Below, piece by piece: positions 1-12,096 of a stretch of DNA of 64,000 bases; position 1 is the first letter of the stretch; the number at the start of each line of letters is the position of its first letter. The position numbers and the translations under genes are program-made. The DNA is from Spinacia oleracea (Eukaryota > Streptophyta > Magnoliopsida > Caryophyllales > Amaranthaceae): positions 40,600,027 to 40,664,026 of the forward strand of contig NC_079491.1 in assembly GCF_020520425.1 (NCBI RefSeq). The letters run 5' to 3'. Under the pieces are notes generated by a model. It was not told the origin of the DNA and did no database searches. It saw nothing but the letters and a program-made list of their open reading frames with translations.

Positions 1-178
1 AGTCAAGAGTAAGCTGTGGATTAATATCATTAATTCCACTTGAACTGAAGCGGCCTCTAGCTAGGCATTCAGCTCACTTGATCTCACTGAATTTATTAAC
101 TTGTTTAATTAATACTGAACCGCATTTATTAGACTTAACATAGAATGCATACTTGGACCAAGGGCATTATTTCCTTCA
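1..178 (-). repeat. C1 3' LTR, first 178 bp
   Basis: This stretch matches 8982-9159 with one mismatch in 178 bases. It ends at the TG of the minus-strand LTR start, directly after the purine tract at 179-190. The remaining 1.26 kb of this LTR lies left of the window. Confidence 0.88.
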
Positions 179-2399
179 GTCTCCCACTTGTCCTTAGGGA
201 CAAGTGTGCATTTCCTAATTCCTTTGTCGCTCGATGCTTGCTCTTGAACATAAGGTAAGAGTTGTCATCCTTATTATGTCCAGAGGTGTTCCTAGAGTTC
301 AACTGATCAAATAAACAGATAATCATAGCCTATGATTCATCCGAGCACGGCCATGCATTTCACAGTTTCTAGCTCTCCGAGTGGCCTTGTACAACTTTTA
401 AGCATCTCATCCCGTTTTATGGGAGGACAATCCCAATCTTGCGATCTTGAGATTAGACTTCGTTTGATAGGTGATTACCTAAGCGTTGCCTTTATAGCCT
501 CCTTTTACGGTGCGACGGTTGGTCAACGTCAAAGCAACCAGTTCTCAAACAAGTAATCTCAAATCACTCAGGTATTGAGGATTTAGTGTCTAATAATTTT
601 AATTAAATTTACTTATGACATATTCTCATCTCTTACAGTAAAGTTTCATAGGTCTTGTCCGATACTAGTCTTCCCAAAGTAAGTATCTATGCAAATGATT
701 ATGACATTTCCATGTCCACATAGTTCAAGAAACAGAACTACTAGTCATCTTGCATTCTAATCGTCTAACGTTTTCTATGCGTCCAATTTTATAGAAAACT
801 CCGACTAGGGACCATTTTCAACCTTTGACATTCAAGTTCACTTGATAGACATTTCTTAGTCACAGGACTGGTCCAGACAGTCTATCTTGAATATATCGTC
901 AAATTGAAGGGACTCATCATTTAATACTAAACCAAGATTAAATGGAATATGAAAATACATTTCATATATGATAAATGTTCAACCCCAATGTTTTATAACC
1001 ATGGGCCTCAAACCCATCTTCTAAAACAATTCATGGAATTCAAAGCTATGCTTGATTTCCAGTGCTACAACGTGAGTGTTGCTTCTCACTTGTTGCATAG
1101 GTTTAGTTATCATGCTTTGCCAATCTTAATATCCTTTTAATCGAATGTTCTTCGAGATATGATGATAAGATCTTTTCGAGTTTGTTTATTATGTGATCCA
1201 GTCTTTCTTACTTCGATGGTGGTTTTACTCATTTTTCAATGAAGAACCATCAAGTTAGCAGACGTTTTTCTTGCTTCAAGAGTGGTTCTATGCATTTTTC
1301 AATGAAGAACCATCAAGCCAGCAGATAGGTGATCTACCCAAGTTCAGTGAAGAACTTTAAACAACCCTGTTTTATTGCTTCTTAGGCAATAATTACTTTT
1401 ACTTCAACTGTATAGGTTGCTAGTGATGCTTTGTTTGGATTTACCTATCCAGGCAGTTCATAGATATGTGGAAGATTCTTCAACTATATCTTGGAACATA
1501 GAAATTATTATTTTAATTTCCCACGCAACAACTCATGGTCTCCAACCCATGTTGCCATTTTCAAAACACGATGCTCTATAGCTCGTCCTTATCAATGGTT
1601 AACTCCAAAGGGTCTTGCTTGATCCTTTGCCAGTGTTTATGCGTGTAGCATCAATATTTAGCATATCTTTGTTTCCTTGAATCAAGAACAATTCCTATGT
1701 ACCTTTTCAAGTATCATAAGTATTCTTGATCTCAATCTAGTTGATCTTCACTTAGATCAATAGAGATTGGTATATGTTCGTCATGCCTAAAGTCATACGA
1801 TACGTTTTTGGCGATCCTCATATTATATCATACATGATAAATTCTTTTGCAGAATAATTCCCAATTGAATTCTATTCATGTAACTTTAGCTTATCTAGTT
1901 TCAGTAGATACTAAATTCAGCTAAATTCTTTGACATATAATATAGGTTAAGAATCTCATTTAGACTCTTTGATGTTTAACTTAGTAAATGCTTATACATA
2001 GTTCAAACATCCTTTACTTAGATTTATTCACATGGGTCGAATATCTCCAATGGAGTCTTTCGTGTTTGATTTAGTAAATGCCATTACTTAATCCAAAACA
2101 ATATCATAAGATCTTTGTAAATAGATCTTAATACCCAGTATGTACTAAGTTTCGCCATGGTCCATCATTGATGAATAATCTCAAATCTAAGTCATTAGCA
2201 TTTGAATGTTATTTTACAATAGAGAGATATGTGTGTGATACACATAGGACCAATTAAGTTTTTATGTACTCCCACTAAACTTCTTATATATCTATAAGAA
2301 TCATGTATATTTTATGAAACTAAAATACTTATTAGCTTCACTAAAATACATTTCTAATTCCCAATTGCTTGCTTAAATCTGTACTTAGATTTCATAAGC

Positions 2400-2700
2400 T
2401 AGCTTTCTTTTTCAAGCATTTATTTGGATCCACAAATCCTATGACATACCATGTACATAGTTTATTCCAACAATTGATTGAGGAATACGTTTTGTCATCC
2501 AATTGCTATATGTACCAATATGCAATCATTGCTTGAATTATAGACTTGAGCATTACGATTATGCATGAGGTTTCAACACAATTCTCACCATGAATTTGCT
2601 TGTAACCTTTTAGCAACTAATCTCGCTTTGTGTGTGAACACAATTTCATGTTTGATGGTTTTTATCCTTAAAACAAAATTGCAACCAATAGGTGTGAAAC
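2400..2700 (-). pseudogene. Remnant of Copia reverse transcriptase in C1
   Basis: On the minus strand, conceptual translation gives THKARLVAKRL near 2607-2640, matching the Copia RT motif THKARLVAKGY. Further on comes LDDKT, like the MDVKTAFLNG block, and near 2417-2439 GFVDPNK, like the peptide just before the SIYGLKQASR block. The pieces are in the expected order but separated by stops and frame changes, so this is a dead coding region. No comparable gag, protease or integrase blocks could be read with confidence in the rest of 179-6400, although weak traces may exist. Confidence 0.6.
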
Positions 2701-5700
2701 TATTCTTGCAAATCAACGAAATTTCAATTTTGTCATCAAAACATTGAGTATGTTTTATGGCCTCTAACCATTTAAAACATTTGAGTCTATATATGGCCTC
2801 TAACCATTTTAGGGAATCTGGGTTTCGTCATAGCTTTCTTATAAGTCACAAACTCATTAATCTACATGATAATAGTTTGACTGCAAGTTGTAGGTTTCTT
2901 CACTATCTAATGGAAGAATCGCATAGCTTCAATGACCTGAACTCCATGTTTCTTCACTATCTAATAGAAGAATCTCATAGTTCCAGTGTCTTGAACTCTA
3001 TGCCTACTAGGGTATAGAACATCAAACAATAGAATATCAATAGCCACTTGAAAGTCCTTTGAATATTCTGTTCTCCTTGAAGAACTTGTAAAGTCTTCTA
3101 AGAGATGTCTATTCTTTAAAGCCACTTCTAAAGTTCTTAAAGAATAAGTTCGGATTGTCTGAAGCACTTCGAAAAGCCTCCGGAATGTCCGTTTATGTTT
3201 GTTGTTCGCCTCGAAGACGTTCGAGGTCTATTTTTTCCCACTTGTCATTTTGAAAACGAATCTCCAAAAGGACATCATTTCGAGCAAACAAACATTATGT
3301 TCTCAAAAATTCGTGGTAGAAACAATACCCTTGTGTCTCATTTGAATAAATCACAATGAAACATATATCTATACTTGGGCCTTAGTTTGTTGAATAACAA
3401 ACATTAAGCTCCCACTGAGTTTAGCAACTCTCTAGATATATATTATCGAAAAGATATTCTGAAATTTCTTTTCTATAGCTTTGACGAATTTAGTTTAGTT
3501 TGGTGGTAGTTGGGCATTTTGTTTTAGAAATTATAGGAAAAGTCTTTATGATTCATCTTTAATCGAATCAAGTACTAATTGACTTCGATTATTCCAACTA
3601 AGATATGCCATATCTTATGGACCTAGATTGTGAAATTACAACACACAATCATTGATGATCATATTTGGTCTCGAGTAATCATCAACATGATCTAACCTAG
3701 ATCTTTATGATTTCTTGCCAAGTGGATTTTATACTTCTGAATCTTTGAACTAGCCAAACAGATTCAACTTATATCACATTTGAGTAAATAAACCTATATT
3801 CACTCAAATCCATGTGAAATAATAAAGTCATAAAATCTTTCTTTAGCTTTGAACTCTATTGTCTAGGCGTTCTAACAATAGTTCATATCTTTGTTACTTT
3901 CAACAAGTAAGACTAGCTTGTCTTAAGTTGATCTAGAAATCAACCAACTTTCAAAAGGTCCATCAAAATAGAGCTTATGAATGTTAACTTGTTGATATGG
4001 TCTAAGCAACAATGCCAAAGATTAGTGGAACTCAAATCAAGGGGTTGATTTGAACCTAGTAAAGTTCTTTAAAGAGTTGTTTGTTTTAATCAAGCATATT
4101 GACTCAACCTGTAATTGACCATTTCATTCAAATAAACAAACAAACATTGTTTTTGTTTTTCTTGAATGTGAGTCTTTCTGTGTTTGAAGCAGAAATTCAG
4201 GTATGCTGATTATGGAACAAAATAGCCATTTAGTTCCAACCTTTGAAAGGACTTAAAACAAACTAGATGACCCTACAACTAATGTAGCATTGCCATGCTT
4301 CATTTCCCACTTGTAGGTCATTAGTGTATCCTAGCTTCCATTGTTTGAGTTATTACCGAAGTAAGAACCTCAAGCGGTATATGATACCAAGGAAGTTTGA
4401 TTGCTAGTTCACTTCTCTTTAAACATAAATGTATAAGTAGAAACGGAATCGTAAATTCCTTTCATTTGTTCCTCGTTTTCCTATTTCTTGTACCCTTTCT
4501 TATAGTCTTAAGAATTGAATTCTTTAGTGTTGACTTTTATACTTTGTTAGACATGTCCAATGTCACCAACAAGGTTCTTTACCATTTTAATTTATGTTGA
4601 ATATTTTGTTTCAACTAGATGATCTTACCAGAAGCTTCTAAAGTTCTATAAGCATCGATCTATTCGAATGTCTAGGGACTAGACTCATTCGAGAATTAAA
4701 TGGACAAAGATATTAGGTTGTTAACCATTGGTAAAGCTGAGCGTATTAAACTCAATGCTTTATGATCTCAAAACTACATTGTATTTTGAATTCACAAGCA
4801 CCAATTGGTTTGCCATTCGATTTTGATATTCGAAAACAACCATAAAAGTCGCTAAAAGAAACGTACATTTTAAATTGCTCACTTTCTCTCATTTCCGTGA
4901 ATCGTTCTTGGATTCACTACCAATCGAGGAAATTTACTGTTACCTTTCTAAAAGGATTTATTGCAGTGCAAGATATTTAATTATAAACAATAATTAAAAC
5001 ATACATTGAAGCATGCAAAGTCTAAACATTTATCATGAATAATAACTTGAAATTAAAGCAACCATGCAATTCAAACAAGTTATTAGCATTTTATTCGATT
5101 TTATTGTTCCGGCAGGTGTGAATAAAATGATTCCAAGACCCTAAAACCATTGAAGAATTAAGCACAGTTTGTCGACTCAATTCTAAAACATTTTAGGTAA
5201 GCAAAAGCCTTTTGCTAATAGTCTAGAAACTACTCTTGGTTGATAGGTACGTCTAAGAACTTATTAGGTAAACCTATCGATTTTGCCACGACATAAAAGG
5301 ACTCCTTACTTATATCGTTGAGTTTCACCAAAACTAACATGTACTCACAATTATTTGTGTACCTTGCCCCTTTAGGACCAATAAGTAACACCTCGCTGAG
5401 CGAAAACTATTACTAGATTGATGTAAAGGATATCCAAGCAAGTGTATATTTTGGCATGGCACCTTTTAACTCAATTTTTAAGTTTGGAACTTAAGGCTCT
5501 TACTATGTTGGTTAGATTTTAAGTGAACTAAAATCCTTAATCATGCAACATAATCAAGCCACAATCTTATGCATAATTAAGACATATTTAAAGCAATAAA
5601 TAACTTAAAGCATGCACAAGATAAATGTGATCTAGTATGGCCCGACTTCATCTTGAAGCTTTGACTTCAAAGTCCGTCTTGAAAATCTCCGTGGGAGGCA

Positions 5701-6424
5701 CCATTTTCTTCAAATAGGATAAGCTATAACTAATTACAACTATTTGATGGTTCGCAGACCATATTTGAATTGAAAAATAACTTTGGTACTTTAGACCAAT
5801 TACATTCAAATTAATGGTACGCAGACCATATTTTCTATCCTATTTGGGCCATACTAGTCACTTCATAACCTGCAAAACAGTACATATACAATATATACCA
5901 TTCACCCATTCATTATCATGAATGGCCCACATAGCTGGTTAGTAAAACACATTATGCATCACGTAAACATTTGCAGCAATTAATCAAGGGCACCAATAAT
6001 CTACCAATTATTCAGTCCTTATTAATTCTAATCAAGTTGTTTTAACCTTAAGGATTTGTAGACCTAATCAAGAGTTTATGACTAAAAAGCGCTCCCACTT
6101 AAACCAATAAATTCATATGCTTTACTAATATTAAACATAAAAATGTATTTCTAGTCTAACCGGAAACATACAAATTTAATTAAAATTTAAAGCTCATATA
6201 AATTTATAATTGAATCCAAAAAGTTTAATTTAATTTCAGTCGTTATTTAAATTAATTCATGATTTTAATTTTAGTAAAATAATTAGAATAAATAAAATTT
6301 ATTATAATTACAATATTCAAAATTAAAATCCAAGAAAATAATTTAAATTATTAATTTTAAAATTAATTAAAATTACGTGAACTGAAATTTTCAAATTAAA
6401 CATTCAAAACGATCTAATCGTAAC

Positions 6425-6960
6425 GCAAACACCCTACGCATTGCACGCCCATGGGCCGCACGCACACAGCCATCGCTGGCCATGTGCGCGCAGCCCATGC
6501 GCTCGTCGCATAGCTGCTGCATCACCATCGCAAGCCATCGCACGCTGTGGTGCTTGCTGCGCGCGCGACAGCGCTGGACGCACGCGAGCCATCGCTCGCT
6601 GTGCGCGCGACATCGCTCGCTGGGCGCGCGACATCGCTCGCTGTGCGCGCGAGCAACGCTGGGCGCAGCGCTCGTGGCACGCGAAATTGCGCTCGCTGCG
6701 CGCGAGGCTGCGCGCTCTTGCGCGAGGCAGTGCGCGTTGTGGCGCAGCTCGCTTGCTGCCCACACGCGACTGCCTTGGCTTGCCTTTCGCCCATGCCCAT
6801 TTGTTCATAGCTCGTGGCCCACGACACAAGGCAGGGCTGCTGCCTTGTGCTCGTGCACCACGCCCTTGCTCATTGCATTCGTGCCGCACGGGCGACGAGC
6901 TCCCTTGCTCGTCGTCGCATGCCCGCACTATACAACACCCCTTAAGGGTAACACGAAGCG
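6425..6960. repeat. GC-rich block in C1 5' internal region
   Basis: A stretch of about 500 bp is very rich in CpG and GCGC within an otherwise AT-rich element. It contains short tandem units of about 20 bp built on GCGCGCGACATCGCTCGCTG near 6590-6660. Long reading frames occur here on several frames of both strands at once. This is typical of GC-rich repeats lacking AT-rich stop codons and is not evidence of coding. A smaller block of similar composition lies in the LTR at 8260-8510. Confidence 0.7.
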
Positions 6961-7723
6961 TCCATTGCTTTGTGCGTGCAAGTTATATGAACGAATCGCA
7001 TAAAAATTTAAAATTTATATTTAAAATTAATGACAAATTAATAAATAATATTAATTTCATAATTTTAGGGCGAAAAAATCGAAAATTTATTATTCAATTG
7101 ATTTCCGATTGTTATGGATTCAAGTCTAGGTCATAAAAATTTAAAATTTATCATAAATTTACAATTTTTATGGTGGTTTTTAATCATAGGTTTCTAATTA
7201 AATTATAATTAATTATGAAAATCAAATTAATTCTAAATTATTCTAATTTTCAACAAATTAATCATAATTACAAATTAGATTGCATAATTAACAAGGCTAG
7301 GCATTCAAACTTGTTAAACATATACAGTAGGTCAATCAAAAATTCAAGATTTATCAACAAGAATCGCAAATATTTAATTTAACATCTTAAATTTACTAAA
7401 TTTTGCATTCGAAAAACTAAAACCTTCGAAAAGTCATAGTTAGGCTTCGAATTTGAGAATTCTGGGTTCGGCAGAAAAATAACAATTTTTGTCAAAATTT
7501 TAGAATGCCTTTTACATGCGGAATTGACACAAAAATCACTCGATTTGGATGAGTAACGAAGAAACTGCCGAAAAACTGCGTACGTATAATTAAATAAACG
7601 CAATTTGCAATTAATTAACAATTACGAAAATTAATCACCCCTTTTAATTCTTGCAAATTTGTAATATTTAACCATGTTCATGCAAATTAGATTATGAAAA
7701 TAATAAGGGGCTCGTGATACCAC

Positions 7724-9159
7724 TGTTAGGTTATGATACATATGATATTACATAAATCATGCGGAAACAACCATTAACCCAGGAATACATATTATTTACA
7801 CATAATCATATAGCATAATTTAGATGCATACTCTTTGTTGCGTGCCCTCCCTAGCTGCGCCCGAACCGAACAAGAACAAGTCTTTAGGACTCCAAGTGTC
7901 GTCCCTCCGTAGATAGTCCACAGCACGTCCGGATCCGCCTTAAGATTGACCAACTAGAATCGCCCTTAAGGTACTAGAATTTTCGGCACTTTTGAGCAAG
8001 GAATGTGGCTGAATTTTTTTCTCAAAAACTCACTTTGAATACTTTTAAAACTCGTTATAAATTGTGAACCCAGGCCACATATTTATAGGGGTATGGAAAG
8101 AGAATTGGAATCCTATTAGGATACGAATTAATTAAACTTAGAATCCTACAAGAACTCTAATTAATTAATTTATCAAATAGAATTAGGAATTTAATCATTA
8201 ACCGAACTCTGCACGTTTTAGGAATCGTGCATGAACACAAACACTTACGCACACACACACGGCAGCCACGATGGGCCGCCCATGCGCGTGCGTGCGAGCA
8301 GCAGCCCACGCAGCGAGGCCTACGCGAGCTACAAGCCCACGTAGCTCCTGCGCGCGCTGCGCGCGCTGTGCGCGCTGCCACGGCCTGCTAGGCCTGGCCT
8401 TACGCTGGGCCTGGCGTGGCCTTGGCTGTTCGTGTGGCGCGCTTGGCTTGCTGGGCGATGGCCTGGCTTCGTGCTGGGCCCTCGTCCGGCAGGCCTCGTC
8501 CGATGCTTATTCGTACGATACGCTTCCGATTAAATTTCCGATTCCGGAATTCATTTCCGATACGAACAATATTTAACATTTCCGATTCCGGAATTAATTT
8601 TCGTTTCGAACAAATATTTAATATTTCCGTTTCCGGAATTATTTTCCGATTCCGATAATATTTCCGATTCTGACAATATTTCCGTTTCCGGCAATATTTC
8701 CGATTCTGGCAATATTTCCATTTCCGATAATATTTTCCGATACGTACCATGTTTTCGTTTCCGGCAACATCTACGACTTGGATAATATTTATATTTCCGA
8801 TACGATCCATATTTCCGTTTCCGGCAATATCATCGTTTCCGGAGTATTCATTTCTTGCCTGTGACGATCTCAGCTCCCACTGAAACCAAGATCCGTCGAT
8901 TCCGAATATCCATAGATGGAGTATTTAATGCCATTAAATACTTGATCCGTTTACGTACTATTTGTGTGACCCTACGGGTTCAGTCAAGAGTAAGCTGTGG
9001 ATTAATATCATTAATTCCACTTGAACTGAAGCGGCCTCTAACTAGGCATTCAGCTCACTTGATCTCACTGAATTTATTAACTTGTTTAATTAATACTGAA
9101 CCGCATTTATTAGACTTAACATAGAATGCATACTTGGACCAAGGGCATTATTTCCTTCA
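7724..9159 (-). repeat. C1 5' LTR (1436 bp)
   Basis: The LTR is bounded by TGTTAGG at 7724 and CCTTCA at 9159 as read on the plus strand. The minus-strand primer binding site abuts it at 7723. Positions 8520-8850 hold degenerate 18-20 bp tandem units around TATTTCCGATTCCGGCAA. Positions 8260-8510 are GC-rich. The 178 bp nearest the outer end are repeated at 1-178. Confidence 0.87.
8520..8850. repeat. Degenerate TTTCCGATTCCGG minisatellite in C1 LTR
   Basis: More than a dozen imperfect copies of an 18-20 bp unit alternate TTCCGATTC and TTCCGTTTC with CCGGAA or CCGGCAATAT. The reading frames seen across it are artefacts of the repeat. Confidence 0.75.
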
Positions 9160-10046
9160 ATAGGGCGATAATGTTTAGGATCGGCAGGAGCTTCCAAAAG
9201 CGTAAGCCGTTCCGCAAGCCAAATCTGCAAAAAAAGGTACGATCGAATCAAAAGAATGAAAAAAATGGTCCCTGGGGCGCAGTTTCAACGCCCAGGACCA
9301 GGCGCCGAAAACTCCAGCGCCCAGCCCTGGGCGCTGAAACTCAGCCCCAGGCAAAAAACAATATGCAAAAGGGACGTATACGTGCGCAAGGAAAAATCGA
9401 TCACCTGCAGTAATAGGGGGCTTCCCTTAAAATGTTCGGATTTGGCATCCTTCTTCAACTCATCCGCACTCAGCAAAGTCTCGGCAACAACCAACGGCAT
9501 GATAGAATAGCAACTTTCCATCTGGCTAATCAAGGGGATCAACCTTATGTCACCGAACTCACCATTGTTATTCGATAGCAAATAATGATTCAACAAGCAA
9601 AATACAAGGGCTCGAATATTCAATTTCTGTTCGGTCATATTCTTACTAGGCCTAAAGTGATGTTTTACAAGTTTTGCCAAGTTAACCTTATCATCTACAA
9701 CAATTTCAGCAAACATGTTATCATCTAGTCCTAGGAAAGCCCTTATGGTTGTTTTACCCTCTTCAATAGTGCCAGGGGTAACAGGAGTAGCATTAGTAGG
9801 ATAACCAAGGATCGCAGCAAATTCATCGGGCAAAGGACATATTTCGTTGCCCCGAAAGGCAAAAACATGATGATCGGAGTCCCAAAAGCTTAGGGCAGCA
9901 TGCAGAAAGTTATAATCAATATTAATTTGTTGTAAGCCTAAAAGTGCCTCTAAGTGGTATTCTTTTAACAAAGCTTTTTCTGTGGGAGTAAGGGCCCGTA
10001 GCCAACGCCTAACAGTCCGTTGGTGTGAGAAAGTAGGGATCGACAT
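9160..10046 (-). pseudogene. Antisense plant-mobile-domain (PMD) gene of G1, two exons seen, 3' end cut by C1
   Basis: Exon 1 is 10046-9405 (214 codons) and exon 2 is 9224-9160, where Copia element C1 interrupts it. The 180-bp intron has donor CAG/GTGATC and acceptor TTTTGCAG, both phase 0. Joining the exons gives SPLLLQ followed by IWLAERL, the continuation expected for plant mobile domain proteins. Other family features are INIDYNFLHAALSFWD (about residues 41-56), the LGYP motif (about 80) and the leucine-rich block LLNHYLLSNNNGEFGDIRLI (about 150-170). The start at 10046 is the first Met and has a TATA box 85 bp upstream. PMD proteins occur both as host genes and in transposons; the role here is unknown. 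The gene is antisense to G1. It is broken only by the C1 insertion, as far as visible. Confidence 0.82.
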
Positions 10047-10130
10047 GGAAAAAGCAATGAGTAATTAAAGCACAGCGAAAAGGAGAGAAAGAATTTGAGA
10101 GTGGTGGAAAATAGGGACGTATCTAGCCCC

Positions 10131-10138
10131 TATATATA
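10131..10138 (-). promoter_or_regulatory. TATA box of the G1 antisense gene
   Basis: TATATATA on the minus strand lies 85 bp before the antisense gene start at 10046, in a suitable place for a short 5' leader. It is inside the element rather than in the LTR, so the antisense gene appears to have its own promoter. Confidence 0.55.
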
Positions 10139-10199
10139 GATGAACGCACCCAATGACATCCTGATCCCATTCGGAAACGTGTTAGGAAATCCGAAAGTC

Positions 10200-11080
10200 A
10201 AATATCACCAGGAAAAGACTTTCAGCGCCCACGGCTGGGCGCCGAAATGTTTAACGCCTGGCCTTGGGCGCTGAAAATGCAGCCCAAGGCCCAGATTTCA
10301 CAAAACACGGAACAGGAAAGGACTTAAGACCGTGTTGCTAAACACGAGGCCCTATTGCAAGTAGGATCAAGCCCAAAGCACCTTTAGCTCTCAAATAAGC
10401 AAAAAAATAAACATTAAAAACTTGGTCGAAACCTAGACTCGTCTCAGAAAATGCTTATGTACACTTTTCAAAAAACAAGTTAAATATCATGGTCATTCTT
10501 CGAAACACCAAAAATGTGTATCGTTAAGTCGTTGGTTTTCCAAATAAAAAATGTTTGTCATTCAAAGGATTAATCCGGGCCAAGCTAAAACCGGATGTCG
10601 CCTGAAAACTAAAGTCGCACTCCACGGCTTCGCTAAAGTAGCACACCACTATAAAAGGTCGCTCGCACATACGAGCATGACCCCAAACATGATTACAAGA
10701 TGCGAAAAACGACCGACGAGCCCCAGTGCTTGGGGGATCGCGAAAAATAGACTCCAAAAAGGAGCGCACGATCAAAATCATATTCCCGGACTGCGCCATA
10801 CACCATATCATGTTTGGATATCTCAAAAAAAACAACAGGTTCGACCTCATCGAAATGCCGTCATTGACACTTGTGCATGGTCCTCTGATCGAAGACCAAG
10901 TCGAGCCGTAAAGACTAGCTCAAAATCACGAAAGCAGACGGTCGCAAGACAAAGGTCCGTCTGAACACGTTCTCAGCCCACGATCAGGTTACAACTAAAT
11001 TCGAGCATCCCTCGAAAGAATTCCGTCTTGCAAGAATGAATAAAAAGAAATTCTCAAAAGAAATCACAAAGAACCAAAGA
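10200..11080. other. G1 3' region between the antisense gene and the hairpin array
   Basis: There is no convincing gene. Positions 10220-10294 carry one copy of the GC-rich double-palindrome cassette also found at 9271, 12562, 14500, 19020 and 20820. A reading frame at 10551-10964 has no recognisable domain and atypical composition and is left unassigned. Confidence 0.5.
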
Positions 11081-11089
11081 AATAGGAAC

Positions 11090-11585
11090 TTGCCCATCTT
11101 CAGTCGGCAAGATCGCGTCACAAACCGCGCGAGTTCCCAAATCGAAAAAAACGAATTCAGGGACGTCCACCCTCAGCGGACAGGGCTCGCCCACCCTCAG
11201 CAGGCGGGGTCTGCGTCACTAGCCGCGCAGGTCCTCAGTTTTCGAAAAAATAAAGTCTTCAAATTTAAAATAGGCTCGCCATCTTCAGCCGGCGGGGTCT
11301 ACGTCACAAACCACGTAAGTCCTTATTTTCAAAAAAAGCAAAACAAATTTCAAAATAGATTCGTCCACTTCTATCGGACGGGGTGTCCACCCTTAGCGGA
11401 CAGGTTCGCCATCTTTAGCCGGCGGGGTCTACATCACATACCGCGTAGGTCCTTATTTTCAAAATTCAAAAAACAGATTCGTCCACTTCTATCGGACGGG
11501 GTGTCCACCCTTAGCGGACAGGCTCGCCATCTTTAGCCGGCGGGGTCTGCATCACTAACCGTGCAGGTCCTTAGTCGCTGCAGCG
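11090..11585 (+). repeat. Array of 15 short stem-loops in the G1 3' region
   Basis: Fifteen consecutive inverted repeats of 17-21 nt, each with a 4-5 bp stem and a 9-12 nt loop, are separated by short or A-rich spacers. Four classes recur in order: CGTCC/GGACG, TGTCC/GGACA, CGCC/GGCG, and a variable class with loop TCACnnnCCG. In the last class the stems are TCGCG/CGCGA (11113), CTGCG/CGCAG (11211), TACG/CGTA (11300), CTAC/GTAG (11429) and CTGCA/TGCAG (11547), so paired bases change together. A final palindrome TCGCTGCAGCGA lies at 11574. Larger tandem units of about 120 bp contain the hairpins. Tandem repeats are common in this part of Tat elements; covarying stems are the unusual point. Confidence 0.85.
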
Positions 11586-11824
11586 ATAACTTTTTCTGGT
11601 TTTCCCTTTTCCAAAAATTAAAAGGATTGGTTTTCCGTTTTTTCCAAAAAAGAGCGATGTGCTGGATTTTCCTTCGTTTTACGTCCCATAAAAACAAGGG
11701 GGTTTTCTCGTTTAGCTAGCCCTGAAAATGAGAATCTTTAAAAAAAAACATTTTTACCTCGTGGTTGGGCTTGGCCAGGCCCAATTACACTTTATAGCTT
11801 TGATTTCGAAAACATCTGTAGCTA

Positions 11825-11940
11825 CTCCCAATGACAAAGTGAGGGAGTTTCTACGCACCTTTAGATCCTTCCAATGACAAAGTGAGGAGTTTTATATACT
11901 ATCAGTTGACAAATCCCAATGACACGTGAGGGATATGTCG
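11825..11940 (+). repeat. Three direct repeats CCAATGACAAAGTGAGG upstream of the G1 polypurine tract
   Basis: The motif CCAATGACAAAGTGAGG occurs at about 11828 and 11872, with a variant CCAATGACACGTGAGGG near 11914. Spacing is about 40-44 bp. The function is unknown. Confidence 0.7.
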
Positions 11941-12096
11941 ACACTTCAAGTGAAGACCCTTAAGTCAAATGTTATCACTCGGGGGCTCGTGAGACCCTCG
12001 CAAAACAGGTCACATACACCATGGCTTGTGTGACGCACTCCGTATAATACTTTGACCATCGTCTTATTCCAAGACTCAGTCAAAGTGGGGGCTAAC

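Larger units (their letters stand above)
1..9159 (-). mobile_element. Copia LTR retrotransposon C1, decayed pol, left LTR cut by window edge
   Basis: Positions 1-178 and 8982-9159 are direct repeats that differ at one base (60 versus 9041). Read on the minus strand, the right copy is the 5' LTR (7724-9159, TG...CA). It is followed by a primer binding site at about 7710-7723 (TGGTATCA, matching the initiator-Met tRNA complement) and an internal region 179-7723. A polypurine tract AAGTGGGAGAC lies directly before the 3' LTR, which begins at 178 and runs off the left edge. The internal 7.5 kb has no long reading frame, only remnants of Copia reverse transcriptase. The element interrupts the antisense gene of gypsy element G1. 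The expected 5-bp target duplication starts at 9160 (ATAGG); its partner is outside the window. Low LTR divergence with a ruined pol suggests recent movement by enzymes supplied in trans. Confidence 0.85.

Noticed and set aside
6391..7136. Several overlapping long reading frames on both strands in the GC-rich block
   Set aside because: All frames are open because the repeat lacks AT-rich stops; translations are Ala, Arg, Ser and Cys-rich with no domain.
8157..8810. Reading frames across the C1 LTR minisatellite
   Set aside because: They are by-products of TTTCCGATTCCGG tandem units inside a proven LTR.
10551..10964. 137-codon plus-strand frame in G1
   Set aside because: No recognisable domain, overlapping frames on both strands, inside the 3' non-coding region.
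11036..11536. 166-codon plus-strand frame in the hairpin array
   Set aside because: The repeated peptide follows the DNA repeat; no start context or domain. The DNA structure is the better explanation.
11090..11585. CRISPR-like appearance of regularly spaced palindromic repeats
   Set aside because: Plant nuclear context, no unique spacers of constant length and no cas genes; it lies inside a retrotransposon.
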